DNA of 64,000 bases from contig OY978105.1 of NCBI GenBank assembly GCA_963854735.1, positions 1,224,598-1,288,597 of the forward strand. Reading direction: 5' to 3'. This DNA is from Marvania coccoides. Taxonomy: Eukaryota; Chlorophyta; Trebouxiophyceae; Chlorellales; Chlorellaceae. Positions 1 to 11,962 of this stretch are shown piece by piece (within the stretch, counting starts at the first letter, position 1; each line of letters starts with the position of its first letter). Both the position numbers and the translations under genes were made by a program. The notes beneath the pieces were generated by a model. It had not been told where the DNA came from. It was given only the letters and a program-made list of their open reading frames with translations, and searched no databases.

Positions 1-2
1 TG

Positions 3-593
3 GTCGACTTCGTCAAACCGTATTACTACTCCGCCGGCTCTGCGATGTTTGCGCCCAAGGACTCAATTAAATCTTCTAATTGGGGAGGTCTTGCGCTGCA
101 GCCTGTGTGCATTGCAGACGGCAACGTCGCAATTGGCGAGGCTGAGAAAGAAAGCCTTGTCCCGATTGTCCTCCCCGCAAACGCATCTTCAGCCGATTTC
201 ATAGAGAGCGTGGACTCTGGCCGGTGCATCGGCATTATGGACGACTCCACTTTTGCCGAAAAATACGGCTACCCAATTGTAGCGGTTGGCCTCCCTCCCC
301 TCAATCCCTCTCCATACGGAATCATTGTGAAGAAGGGAAACACGGCGTTGAAGGGCGCGCTGACCCTCGCAACTATTGGAATGATGAGCCAAGGCGAAAA
401 CAGCGAAATTCTCGCCCTCGAGGAAAATGTCATGTTGGCCAACGGCGTGCCCGTCAATGACCAGCTTACCGACGTCGTCATGGCGGTCAGTGCATTTAAT
501 GTCACAAAGCCAGCCTGTCCAAGCTCTGGCGGAGTGCGGATTGGAGCTATCGCTACAGCTCTTCTGGGGGCCTCCTTGGCGGTGATGCTTTAA
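3..593 (+). CDS. Solute-binding-protein-like cell-surface protein, 3' part
   Basis: The frame is open from base 3 to the TAA at 591-593, so the N-terminal part lies left of the window. The visible 196 residues begin VDFVKPYYYSAGSAMFAP, which resembles the start of the second lobe of bacterial-type family 3 solute-binding proteins and ionotropic receptor ligand domains (V-D-F-x3-Y-Y). The chain ends in a hydrophobic tail without charged residues (about GAIATALLGASLAVML) after a Ser/Gly-rich stretch. This is the layout of a GPI-anchor signal, so an extracellular ligand-binding protein held in the membrane is inferred. No intron is seen in this part. Codon use is visibly less GC-rich than in most neighbours. 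Which ligand it binds cannot be told. Confidence 0.55.
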   Translation, partial: VDFVKPYYYSAGSAMFAPKDSIKSSNWGGLALQPVCIADGNVAIGEAEKESLVPIVLPANASSADFIESVDSGRCIGIMDDSTFAEKYGYPIVAVGLPPLNPSPYGIIVKKGNTALKGALTLATIGMMSQGENSEILALEENVMLANGVPVNDQLTDVVMAVSAFNVTKPACPSSGGVRIGAIATALLGASLAVML

Positions 594-1087
594 AAACCAT
601 GATGAATGACAACCATTAGATTTTTCTTTTTGAACTGTGTGTCTTATTAGCATCACGTGCGTGCGTATTTGTTGAGAACTTCCCAGCTAAAATAAAATAA
701 GTTTCGAATATATAACCACCCCGTGAAATGAAACCCACTTGGTATTAATTAAAAAAATCCTGAGACGTGTAAAAAAGGGCCTTCAAACCGTTGGCAACAG
801 GGGTGAGAACATTTGTAAGTACTTTTTCCCTTTCGGTATCCGCGAGCGATAACTTATATTGATTTTTGAATAACTAAAGTTAAATAAAAATGCACGCCAC
901 ACTGGCCAATTGAGCATAGATCGGGAAGTATCATACTTATATTTGGATTTCAATTTAACTGTTTTTTATCATTTATGAATCCCTCCGACCTGCCCACTAT
1001 CACAGAGCGGAAAGATTACACGTCATTGAAGAGCTTGAGGTTCGGCCCTCCCATTTCGCGCAACGCTCTATATGGAAAATCAAACCC
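594..1087. other. Intergenic, 494 bases
   Basis: AT-rich spacer between the 3' end of the binding-protein-like gene and the first recognised exon of the K+ channel gene. It probably contains the 3' UTR of one and the promoter of the other. I see no RNA gene or repeat in it. An additional non-coding or short coding first exon of the channel gene could lie here. Confidence 0.4.
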
Positions 1088-4000
1088 TTGTCAAACGTCC
1101 TAACCTCCCTTTATCTGCGCAGAAAATGGTGGGCTGGCTTGAGCGAAGACTCCAATCTTCAGGCAGGCGATGATTTGGACCAAGAGATTGGCGTCAGTCG
1201 GAGCAAGCCGCGCCTGCAGAGGGTTTCCGCTGAGAGCGCTGTCCCCTCCCTCTCACGCCCATCTGCCTCCACAAAGCACGCCCAGCGCACCGACAATATC
1301 CCTCGCCGCAGCGTCCGACTGACGAGCCAGCCGACGGCAGTGCTGCAGACCTCCACTGCGGACAAGGTGAGAAGAGTCTGGCACAGGGAAAGAAACGGTA
1401 TAATGCATGAAATAACTTGTTTTGGGCACAGTAAACTCAAATTAAGACAGAATTGAAGGATTAATACGTTCTGGTGGGAAATGCTTTATTCTCAGTTCCT
1501 GGGAACTGCTGCCACTGCTGGTGGGCGTCACCAGGATGAAGCCAACCTGCCTCCCTTCATCATACACCCGCTGTCCCCTTGGTATCGCGCGTGGTGGCAG
1601 CTCACGGTGGTCATCGCAGCCATCACCGCCATCCTTGAGCCCTACGTCATTGCGTTCACGCCCCCAGGGCTCTATCCGTACAACAGCGGCACCTCTGTCG
1701 TCGAATTTCTTTGCATTGGGCTCATCGCCATTGACATCCTCATTTCGTTCAACGTAGCGCGCTACGTGAACGGGGAACTGGTGACGAACCGCCGCCAGCT
1801 TGCGCGCAACTACGCCAAGCTCATATTTTGGGTGGATTTGATTTCCATCATCCCTTTTGACGAGATTGCACTGACCATTGCTGGCCTTAACGGACCTGCC
1901 TCTGCCAATGATCCTGTGAAGGCGCAGTATCTCAGTCTGCTGAAGCTTGTACGCATGGTAAGAATTAAGAAAGAAACGCCTTGCTAGATTTTCTTCTTCA
2001 ATTTTCCGAGTCCATTGTGATACTTGCCGCAGTTGCGAACCTACCGGCTGTCGTGGTTCTTCAGCTACCTCACGTACAACCTCGCGGCGCCGCTGCTGCT
2101 CACCACCCTCCTGCGCAACCTCTTCCTCACATTTTTCATCGCCAATTTTGCCGCGTGTGCGCTGTACTACCAAGCGCTGCAGGCAAACTTCGCTCCCAAC
2201 ACGTGGGTGGGTGCGAATGCGGAGTGGTTTGAGGGCGCTTCCACGTCAGACATGTACATATACTCGCTGTATTGGTCATTTGTTACGCTTTCCACTACTG
2301 GCTACGGCGATATTCACGCGTACAACGTCGTGGAAGCTGGAATGATGACCATCTACACGCTCTTCCTCTTCTTCTTCACCGCATGTGAGTTGTCGCCGTT
2401 TTTCGCCATTCGTTTATTGTTTTGCTTGAGGACCTTGCACCGCCCTTTTCGTCATCGCTGAACACTATTACAGCAACTACCGCCGTGTTTTCATGCATCG
2501 TCACACCGCAGACATCATCGGTTCCATCACTTTGCTGCTGGTCAAGGGCGACGAGAGGCTGGGTAGCTACCGCGACCAAATGCGATCGCTAACGCACTTT
2601 GCGCAACAGCACGGGCTGCCCGCAGAGCTGCAAGAGTCGATGCAGCGGCACCTGAAACTGCACTTTTACAACGCAGACGCAGCGGACGAGCACGTGCTGA
2701 AGGCCTACCCCTCCTCAATTCGCCGCAGAGTGCTGCGGGAGCTCTACCAGCCGACCCTGAGTTCAACTTACCTTTTCGCCGGCACCAAGCCTCGCTTTTT
2801 GGACGCCCTGCTTGCGGTGGCCCGCGTCGAGCTGTACCTTCCTCAGGTGGACATTTTGTCGCAGGGAGACTACGTGAACGAGCTGTTCGTCATCGTAGCG
2901 GGCAAAGTGCTGTGCAGGGGCATCGACACCGCGGGGGGCGAGGGATTGGAGGCTGCCGACGTCAGCGTGAGGTCTGGCATGCAGGGCCTGGTGTCAAAGG
3001 TGCTCTCGGAGAGCGACGTCTTCGGAGAAGTCGCATTCTTTACCTCGACGGCGCAAACCGACGTAAGCACATTTTGCCATGTAGTAATGAGTTGCTGTTC
3101 ATTTGTCGTTGCTAAAAACTGCCGATCCTTCTTTCTTCGCGAAATAAACAGACCGCCACCACCCTCACCACGGTGCGTGTGCTGGCCATCGGGCGAGCCA
3201 CCTACGAGCAGGTGGCAGAAAAGTTCCCCTCCAGCCAGAGGGCGGTGCTGAAGACGCTGGAGCGCCACGGCGAGGACATTGCCCTGGAAATCTTCCCTGG
3301 CGCCAACGGAATGGAGCTGTTTGAAAGAGCGATGAACGCAGATATAAAATCAGCGGCAGCGGAGGCAGCTCGTGGCGATCTGGCAGCGGACACTGGCGGA
3401 GACCCTACCTGGCGGCTGGCACCTGGGCGTGCGGCCGCGCTGCGGCTGAGTGAGCAGCAGGAGGCGGTGGTGGGGACGCTGATGGAGATCAAGGGGCTGG
3501 TTGGCCGCACTGTGGCGAAGCACGACGCTGACCGCACCACTGTGTGGCTGTACGCAGCTTCACGCGACGATACCGGTAAATTGAGAGAGATGCTGTCGCA
3601 CGGCTTCAACCCTGACACCACCGACTACGACTCCCGCACAGCGCTGATGCTGGCTGCCTCCCGCGGTTTCCGCGAAGTCGTCGACGTCCTGATCGCTGCC
3701 AATGCCAACCCCAACGCCACCGACACATTTGGGGGCACAGCGCTCTTCGAAGCGTGCAAGCATGGACATGATGACTGTATTGACGCGCTGGTGGACGCGG
3801 GGGGCAAGCTGGGGATGGACCCCATGAAGCAGGCGGAGCTGCTGTGCTCTGCGGTGTTTGCGGGCAACCTGGACCTGCTGCGACGCCTGCTGCGCGCTGC
3901 TGCTGACCCCAACGCAGATGATTACGACGGACGCACGGCCCTGCACATTGCTGCGAGTGAAAGCAACGTTGCAGCGGTGGAGCTGCTGGTGGAGGGCGGT

Positions 4001-4201
4001 GCTGACATGCAGAAGCGGGATCGCTGGGGGTCTACTGCTGTGGATGAGGCCAGGCGGGTGGGCGCCAAGGCAGTGGTGGCGTTCCTGGAGGCGGAAACGG
4101 AGGTGGTGCGGGGGGGCAGCAGGCGGTCTCGCTTCCGCCCAGTGGTGGGCCACGTTCGGGGCAAGAGCTCAGCGTCTGAGGGTCCAGCGGAAGGTAAATA
4201 G
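1088..4201 (+). CDS. Voltage-gated K+ channel with cyclic-nucleotide-binding and ankyrin domains (SKOR/AKT-like)
   Basis: Exons 1088-1366, 1496-1957, 2033-2384, 2512-3062 and 3152-4201 join in frame to about 897 residues. Exons 2-4 carry six membrane segments, an S4 helix with regularly spaced Arg (RMLRTYRL), and the pore with the K+ selectivity filter TTGYGD near base 2300. The S6 run-on AYIIGSITLLLVKG is rebuilt only if the intron ends at 2511; it matches plant Shaker-type channels. A cyclic-nucleotide-binding domain follows (FGEVAFF motif before 3062), then several ankyrin repeats in the last exon (for example GRTALHIAASESNVAAVELL). Family knowledge places it in the plasma or an inner membrane as a voltage-gated K+ channel. 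Exon 1 (low-complexity, basic) and the start are the least certain part. Confidence 0.9.
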
Positions 4202-4434
4202 AAAGATACGGGATAGCTTAATAAAGAAATGAATTGTTGATGATAATTTATACATATACATATATAATATGTTAAACAGTGGTTTTTGGCTTCATGGAGC
4301 CACATGCAGTGTATTTTCGTTCTCTCTAAAATTATATATTTGATTATTCCAAGCCTTCCATAAAATCATTACTAGATTACCACGAACATTATGCATATTT
4401 TTTCAATAACGCATATTACTTGTACTTGGTAGCT

Positions 4435-7231
4435 TCATTTGTTCGTTTCACTTTGCTCCTCTCCTAGCACGCTTGCTGCTGCCATGGCTTTGTAAAACCT
4501 CACCAGCTTCGAGTAGGCCTCCCCAAACTTGGGACACGCCACCACACACTGCTGGATCCACCCCGGCAGCTTGGCCATCGGCCCCGTGAGCTGTTGCTGC
4601 TTACCTCCTCCATTTGTAATACTGCCGCTCGCGCCAGCAGCGTACCGCACATCCACCAGCACCACCGCAGCGTAGTCTTGGCGATGCCGGATGGCTCGCC
4701 CCACGCACTGGTTCACCGCCTTCATGCACAGATTGGAGTAATGTTCCCGAGACGCAGAGCTTCCACCGGCACTGCCGCTGGCTCTGTCGATGAATTTCAG
4801 GCGTTCCTGCAGCTCTGGGTCGGAGGGGTTGGGGTAGGGCAGCCCCACCATAATGACGCACCTCCCCAGCGCATCCCCAAAGTTGATACCCTCAGCCAGC
4901 TTCCCACCGACTACGCACAGCAGCAGGGCACCGTGGCTGCTCGCAATGCTCTCTGCGTACTCCTCCAGGGTAGATTCCACGTCGCCCGCAGCCCGAGGTT
5001 CCCGATATACTTTTTTTTTGGATCCTAGCGTGCTCAGCATGCCAGTACTGCCCCATCGCGCAAAAACTTGGTCAGCGTAGGAAAAAGAAGGCAGGAATAC
5101 GACCACGCCCCCCGGGGCAGCGGAGCACACGTTGGACACCAGGCGTCCCAGCTCGTCCACAGTGGCTGGCGTGGAGCGGGAGGCGTGGCGGAAGTCTAGG
5201 GCTGCCCCACTGGGCCCTGCCCCCACCGCCAGCGCCAGCAGCCGCTCCTCGCCCACCACGTGGCCGCAGGAGAACGACGACACCGCGTCCTGGGGCACCC
5301 CCGGGAACAGCTGCATCACCGAGTCCAGCGGCGACAGCGTCCCTGAGGCCAGCACCACCGCCTTGGCGGCAGACACGACCGCCGCAAAGTGCGCTGCAGC
5401 GTTGAGCAGCACGAACTTGACGGTGGAAGCGCCAGGGTCGACCACCACGCGCCCGTCGGCGTCCTCGTTGGTGAGCGCCTGCAGGAAGAACAGCAGCGAG
5501 TGCAGCGCGCCGGTCGCCCCCTCGGTGCCGTTTGAATTTGAAGCATCTGTCGCTGGTGTATCTCCTTCTGCCGCTGCCCGCCGCTGCGCCGCTTGCCAGA
5601 ACCCCGCCACTTTGAACACCGCTTTGCTGGCTTTCACGTTTCTCACCAGCTGGAACATGTTGACGTTATCAAGGCCGGTGGAGAAAAGAAAGTCGTTGAC
5701 GGTAGTGGCTGACGCGGACGCTGACGCGGACGCTGAAACGGACGCTGACGCGGCTGTCGAGCTGCCTGCCACCTTGGCCAGGGCTTGGGCCGTGCGCATC
5801 AGCGACTGCACGTTCCTTGCGTTGGCCGGCGCCAGCTGCGCCCCAAAGCGCGCAAAGTAGGCGCTGAGCTGGCGGTGCGCGGCAGCGGCGGTGGAGGCAG
5901 ACAGATCCGCGGAGTGCGCGCCGTTGATGGCATCAGCTGCAATGTTTTTGTGCAAGAAAACCGTAAGCTGTGAAATTCTTATTGTCTTCCTTTCGCTCTT
6001 CAATTACTAAAGTTTCTGGGTCTTACCGAGGTTATGGGCTTCGTCGATGATGATAACGTTGCCCTCCACCCGCAGCCCCAGCGCCTCGCGCGTGTCTGCC
6101 ACCAGCAGCGCGCTGTAAGGCGCCAGAATGACGTCAGCCTCAGGAGTTGCCCTCCGAGACGCATAGTAGGGACACACGGAACGCCGCCGACCCAGCGCAG
6201 CCAGCGCCTCAATATCTATGGGCTGCGCCAGAATCATGTCCCGCGTGGTGTCTGCAGCCTTGGTGCCAGATGCAAGAAAAGGGCACTTGCCTGCGGCAGT
6301 GGAAGCTCGCCGACTCCCCCTTTTGCCGCCTTCTGCCACCACAGCGGCCTTTTTCCGCGCGGAGGCGGGCTTTTGCAGCTCTAGGCAGCGCTCGTTAATG
6401 AGGCCAGGCGCGCGCAGGCGTGTGACGTCGTCGTTGATGCACAGCGCTCTCCTGGAGCCCAAAGCCACCAGAGACATCGAATCCGCAAAGGGGGTGCGGT
6501 GAAGCTCGCCCACAAACTGGCTGAGCTGCGAGTGCGTGCGGGAACAGAAGATAATCTGCGTTTTGCAGGGGGCGGGCGCCTCTTCGGCCTCGCCCAGAAG
6601 CGGCAGCGCGTCCTCTTCGTCGTCGCTGTCGCTCCAGGGGTTGTCAAAACGTTTCTTATTGCCGCCTGTCCCCTCCCCTGCCCCACCTTCCTCCACCTCC
6701 TCCAGCAAAAATTCGCTGTCTGGGTCATCAGCAGCATTTTTGTCTGCAGCAGCTTTGAGGGGAACGGTTTTCGACACCAGGCGCGCCTTGGCTTTGGCTA
6801 TTCGCTTGGCGCGCTCCTCTTCCTCTTGTTTTCGTCGCTCAGCGTCCTGGTTGGCCGCGAAATCTCGCATCCAAGCGGGAATGTCTTCTTCACCCGCCCC
6901 CACCTGCTGCGCCTCTGCTGCCGCCGCTGCGGCTGCTACCTCTTGCTTCTCGCGCTCCCGGACGTCGCTCAGCCAGGTCAGGCTGCCGCAGATGAGGCTG
7001 AGAGTCTTGCCGGTGCCTGTGGGGCTCTCAAAAAGGCCGACCCCACCCTTGTCAAGGGCCGAGTACAGCGCCCGCATGAACCCCAGCTGAATGCCATAGG
7101 GGGGGTAAGGAAAGGAAGGGAACTCCTGCTCTGCAGTGCGGTAGAGAGGAATGCTGAGAAAAGCAAAAGCGGACAGATGGCAACTAAATGTGCAAAAGTT
7201 GCAACCACCTACCTTGCTCTGGGCTGGCCAT
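4435..7231 (-). CDS. DDX11: Fe-S superfamily 2 DNA helicase, DDX11/CHL1 (ChlR1) type
   Basis: Exons 7231-7213, 7130-6027 and 5936-4435 (874 residues). The 19-base first exon gives MASPEQ and splices to FPSFPYPPYGIQ, the Q-motif region typical of the XPD/FANCJ/DDX11 family. Walker A is ESPTGTGKT, Walker B is DEAH, motif VI is VGRAIRHRQDYA. Four Cys between motifs Ia and II (ALCIND, ERCLEL, GKCPFL, SVCPYY) can ligate the 4Fe-4S cluster. The charged insert after motif I, rich in Ala/Glu/Lys, is where DDX11 proteins carry one. Known role: 5'-3' helicase for sister-chromatid cohesion and replication-fork repair in the nucleus. An imperfect Ala-Ser repeat (about 5700-5750) is an odd low-complexity insert. 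The end is 235 bases from the convergent channel gene. Confidence 0.93.
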
Positions 7232-7821
7232 GGTGCGTTCCATTGTTTATTTAGAATTTGTAGAATTTTTCATTGCGTAGTTAATGCCGCTGCGAGTCTG
7301 GGCGAAGCGTTCACCGAATTTCAAATCTTTGATTATTTTTCAGGCTCGCCAAAGCAATTTTGTTACTGATTTGCGGCAATTTATGCTTGGTGATCATTTC
7401 AAATGTTCGTATTTCGAAAAAACTAAACGAAGGTCGAAAATAGGGAGAAGGGGCTGATTTTGATGAGGAATGCACATAATGCAATATGTGCATTCATACA
7501 TAACGTGAATTATATTAGAGGGAAAGCGGAAGCTTTTTCCATGAAAAATAATCATAGTCGGCAGTGCTGCTAGCGGATATAGTGTCCAACTGCTCTGGGC
7601 AAACCAATGCACACTGTGTGTCTAGCTCTGGCGCTGCGCGCAAAAGTTCCATGCAATCTCCATGCTGTCTGCGTCGTGCGTTGGCGGAGACTGCTGGCCG
7701 CGAAAAAAAACCCTTTGAAATTGTAACGCTTGAAAGGGGCAAATAGTTTACAAACATATGCAATAAACCATTCGTTCATGATTATGTTCAGCCAAAAGTT
7801 GCGTTTAATTTATTTGAGTGT
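7232..7821. other. Intergenic, 590 bases
   Basis: Lies between the start of DDX11 and the stop of the double Y-polymerase gene, both read leftwards, so it should hold the DDX11 promoter and the polymerase 3' UTR. A GC-richer island at about 7560-7740 is open on both strands for about 60-80 codons, but I recognise nothing in it and it shows no clear splice frame. Confidence 0.4.
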
Positions 7822-10800
7822 TCATTTTTGCCGCTTCACCGTGGTGAAGAAAGCGTCGAGGGGGCCCTGCCGCTTCTGCTTCTTATTCACAGCAGAAGAC
7901 ATTGCTCTCGCTGTCGTTGCAGCTGCCTCCGCCTCCTCCCTCTGCAGCCGCAGCGCAAGCTTCAAGCTGGCCGCCGCTTCCTCATCACCCGCAGTTTGCG
8001 CCACTCCAGCAGCAGCGGGCCCACCAGAGGAAGAAAAAAGCTGCTGCAAGGCCAGCGCTACGGGGTTGCGGTACGTCCCACTGGGCTGCTGGGGCTTCTT
8101 CTCCTTTATCGGCGCCTTTTTGTCCCTCAGAGACGTCTGGACAGCAACATGAGCCGCTCGGCCGCTGACCCCCCCTCCTGCTGCTGCAGCCGCTGAGTAA
8201 TGGAGCACTAACGCTACGCGAGTAACGTCCCAGCGCCCTTCATTTGCGCCGCTCACCAAAGCTAGCGCAGATGAGGCCACCGCCTCGTGGATTTCATCTC
8301 TGTCGGCAGTTGAAGATGCGTCGCCACCGCCGCCGCCGCCACTCAGCCACCGCAGCACCTGGTGAGGGATAGGTCCTGAGCGGCTCTTAATGTTGGTGCC
8401 ATAGCCCAGCCTGAACGCCACTCCCAGCTTGGCAGGCAAACGGCGGTTCTCTGCCGCGACGTCCGCAGCACGCCTTAGCAGGTCATCCGCCAGCGGGAGC
8501 AGCGCGCTCGCCACGGCGTCTTGGCTGGCAGCTGGCGGAAAGCTGCGCTCAGCTGTGAGCGTGCGGGGGGGTCCTTTGTCTGTAACAGGCGCGCTGTGCT
8601 GCGCGTTCACCAGGTCCGCTAAAAACCGCCCTCTCGCCTCTCCGAACCGCGCTTCCAGCTGCGGCCGCGACCAAGCCAGGAGCTCCCCCACCGTGGAAGC
8701 GCCCACCGTGCCCTCAACCTCTGCGCCAAACTGCCCTCGCAGAGAAGGCACTTTGTGGAGCGGCACCGAGCGAACGAATGCCACAGCCGCAGTGTCCGGC
8801 ACCACCGTCAGTCCATCAGGTTTGGCCACGGGTGAAGCCAGCCTGGCAACGAGTTTATTGCGCGCCACGCCACACGATGCCATCAACCCCAGCTCTCTAG
8901 TCAAAGCGCGCGCAGCAGCAGCCAGCTGCACCCCTGCTTGCAAATCCGCTGGCAAGTCTGCCCAGGATGCTGCATCGTGGGGCTGGTGGCCACAGCTGCT
9001 TTGTATGAACGTCAGGTTGTCTGGAAGAGGGACGGCGGCGGCATTGCTTGACGAAGAAGGGGTAGGACGAAGGCTACATGCAGAGGTGACGTCCATGTAA
9101 AAGTCATCGCAGCTCGCTTTTTCCACCTGGCCCCCTTTGGGCTCGACCAGAAGCTTCAGCGCTTCGTGAACCGCTTTTCCAATCTCACGGTAGCGCTCAG
9201 GGCGCATCGGGCGCACCTGCAGGCCAGGGCACGCTGCTTTGCACTCTGCGATGCTGCGCGCCTGCATGGAGGCCAGGTGCGGCACAGCCACCCGCCCAGC
9301 TGCCCCGGCGCCATCCCCACATCGAATCCCCGCTGCCCTTGCTTCATAGCTGACTGCCACAAATCCGCCTGCGTTGAACTGGTGCACCGCCAGCGGAACA
9401 TTGTTCAAGGAAGGATCGTCCAGCCGCTCCACCGCGCAGTAGAAGCTATCGATGTCGCTGCAGTGCAGAATAAAATATATATTTAAAAGCTAAAAAAAGA
9501 AGTAAAAGTAAACTTATGATTGTTATCTGTAAGATACCTACCAGTGAACAATGATGCGGCGAGAAGCATCTGAGGCAACATGATTGGGAGGTAATGCTGG
9601 CAGGTGCGCCCCAGCTGCTGTGTGGGAGCCGGGTTCCCGGCGGGACCGCTTCCGCAGCAGCGGCTTTGAGCCGTGCAACCCAGCCAGATCGTCCCACAAA
9701 TCCTCCTCCTCCTCCTCCTCACCTCCAGAATTGATTCCTTCTTCGCCTCCACCCCAGCCACGCTCTGCCTCTGGTTCATCCGCAGCACCATTAGGGCCAG
9801 CCGCATGTGCTGCTGTGCCCTCCCTCATGGCCCGCTCCTCGCGTTTTGATAGGGCTAGTGCAGCGCCGCCAGCGCCATAATCCCTTCGGAGGTGAGCAGA
9901 AGCCGCAGCCAGCGCGGCAGGGTCAGCGGTTGACACAGCAGCAGCAGTAGCAGCAGCAGCAGGATTCGCCCGAGGCGGTAGAGGAGGAGCTAAAGAAGCA
10001 GTTGCGCTGCCTGCACCAGCACCGCCGCCATTCATAAGCTCAGCAATGCTGCGCTGCCCTGGCGGCGGGACTCCTTCTGTGAACCCAGTCGCCCCGATGC
10101 TGAGCAGCGTGAGGTCCTCAAACGGATCAGCCAGGTTGGCAGCCAGCAGGCGCGCCGCTGCAGCAGCCAGCGCAGCCGCCACCCCCGCTGCATCTGCCTT
10201 TGACGCATGAATCGTGGGGAAGGCGCAAGACGCAGAGTTGCGGTCCCAGCCTTGTCCCCTCACCCGCCATTTCAGCGCCAGCTTGGACGGCCGTCGCCCG
10301 CTGTCATCCTCTTCCTCCCTCAGCCTCGCTGCTAGGTCTGGCGCCAGCACTTGCAGCACATTCCGTGCTGCAACCATGCCCACGCAGCTCTTGAACGAGT
10401 CCTCAACGGTTATCGATTTTGGGGGCCCTGTCTCCACAACAGGAGTGGCGTCATTTCCCCAGCGTGCTGCGGCCAAAAAGCCGCCCGCGCGCCCCCCAAA
10501 ACGCGCATTAAGTTCCGCTGCTGTATACCGCCGCAGATCCGCAACGGTGTGCACCCCTGCGGCTGCCAGTTCTGCCTCCATTTTGTGGCCAATGCCGGGC
10601 AGCGCTCTCACCGGCAGCGGGGCCACGAACTGCGTTGCATGGGGCGGCAGCAGCACGGTTTGGTCGTCTGGCTTGTGCAGCCCGCTGATGAGCTTGGCCA
10701 GCATGCGGTTGCACGCGACGCCCGCTGAGGCACGCAGTTCAGTCTCTGCTCGGACCATGCGCCTCGCTTCTTGAGCCAGCTGCGAGCCCACCACTAGCCG

Positions 10801-11433
10801 CAGCCGCCACGCCTCGTTCAAGTACGCATGTTCTGCAGAGGGTGGCATCGAAGCTTCTGGGCGGGCGCGCAGGTCCATCGGGCGGTGCCTGCTGTCCTGC
10901 TCAACGCCTGCCATCACAGCCGGCGTGTGCACGTGGCCCGCCCACCCTCCCTTGATTCTGCCCCCAGCGGCGTGTATTCTGCGCTCCACCCCCTCGGAGA
11001 CGTCGACAAACACCTCGTCCAGGCCAAGCTTTTGAGCGGGGCCAAATCGTCGGAGGACCTCCAGCAGGCGCTTGCTGGCTGCGCGGTAGGGCGTGAGGTC
11101 TTCCCCCGAGACGGTGACCAGCTCTGGGCACAGCCGCAGCGCCTCTGCGGTGGCCATGAGCTTGGTGACGCCGCGAGCGCGAGCGCGGTAGTTGCATGTC
11201 ACCACCAGAAACTTCTGGGTAACGGCCAGCGGGAGAGCGGCGAGTGAAGGGTTCCGCAGCTCCTCGCACTGCGCGTAGAAGCAGTCCACGTCGAAATGGA
11301 TGCAAACTCGAAGGGAGTCTGGCGGGGGAGCGGCAGAGTTGGCTGGGATGGTCGCGGGCTGAGGCGCGAGGGCAGAGTGGGGCCCAGCAAATTTCCCCAC
11401 TCGGTGCGCCTCCAGTGCACGCTTATTGTCCAT
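7822..11433 (-). CDS. Two-headed Y-family DNA polymerase: Pol iota-like core fused to Pol eta-like core, C-terminal PIP box
   Basis: Exons 11433-9542 and 9457-7822 join in frame across an 84-base GT-AG intron into 1175 residues. Module 1 (about residues 41-445) has HFDVDCFYAQ (acidic pair 48/50), KFLVVTCNYRAR and KLGLDEVFVD (D139/E140), and is closest to Pol iota. Module 2 (from about 625) has IIVHCDIDSFY, FVAVSYEARAAGIR and ASCDDFYMD, and is closest to Pol eta. The intron cuts the strand just before the catalytic DID, so the second polymerase has no start of its own. The linker (about 450-620) is Ala-rich and acidic. The last residues, QGPLDAFF (1161-1168), fit the PCNA-binding PIP box Q-x2-L-x2-F-F. 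Expected role: translesion synthesis at stalled forks. Module 2 has Asp where the family has the catalytic Glu (residue 749). Confidence 0.93.
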
Positions 11434-11962
11434 TGCTTGCTGATAATGTTCTCTCCGATTATTTCAAATGGGTTGTTGGGGAAAGACGAGCTACGATCAC
11501 ATGGTGCTGCTGTTTCCCATCCCACGTGCAGACATACGATTGTTTTTGGAAAGCATTTAATGCCTTCTCGCAAAGCGGTTGGTTGTTCCTGAGTGAAAAA
11601 ATAATTGATTTTTAAATTTACGAAAGCCGCAATTTTCGCTAGTCGATTTCTTAATCAGCTGGCGGCGTAAACCAGTTGAAGAAAATGGCTGTTTACACTA
11701 GAAATGACTTGTCCGACGGCTCTAGCCTTCTTCTGCTTTTCGGAAAAGGAAAAACTTCAAGTTCTACTTCAACTTGCATAAAAACACGTTGATACAACAG
11801 GTGTACTTTTGAGTCGCAGGCCGCGACTTGGCGTCACTTCGATATCTGTAGAAATGAAGTAACATAAAAAGTACTTGGTCCATGCGGACACCCAAGTTCA
11901 GCTGAAGCTGACTGCTCCCTTTGGCGCCTTTCATTGATAATACATAATAACAATAGGGTCGT
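11434..11962. other. Intergenic, 529 bases
   Basis: Between the start of the polymerase gene and the stop of the next leftward gene. AT-rich and free of long frames. A short hairpin-capable sequence (AGTCGC, five-base loop, GCGACT) lies at about 11810-11830. I cannot assign an RNA gene. Confidence 0.35.

Noticed and set aside
2475..2511. Earlier acceptor for intron 3 of the K+ channel (after TTACAG at about 2474)
   Set aside because: Only the acceptor at 2511 rebuilds the conserved S6 run-on AYIIGSITLLLVKG in frame.
7822..9457. The Pol eta-like frame as a separate downstream gene
   Set aside because: It lacks an ATG before its first catalytic motif. The strand leading into DIDSFY is encoded at the end of the upstream exon, and the join is exactly in phase.
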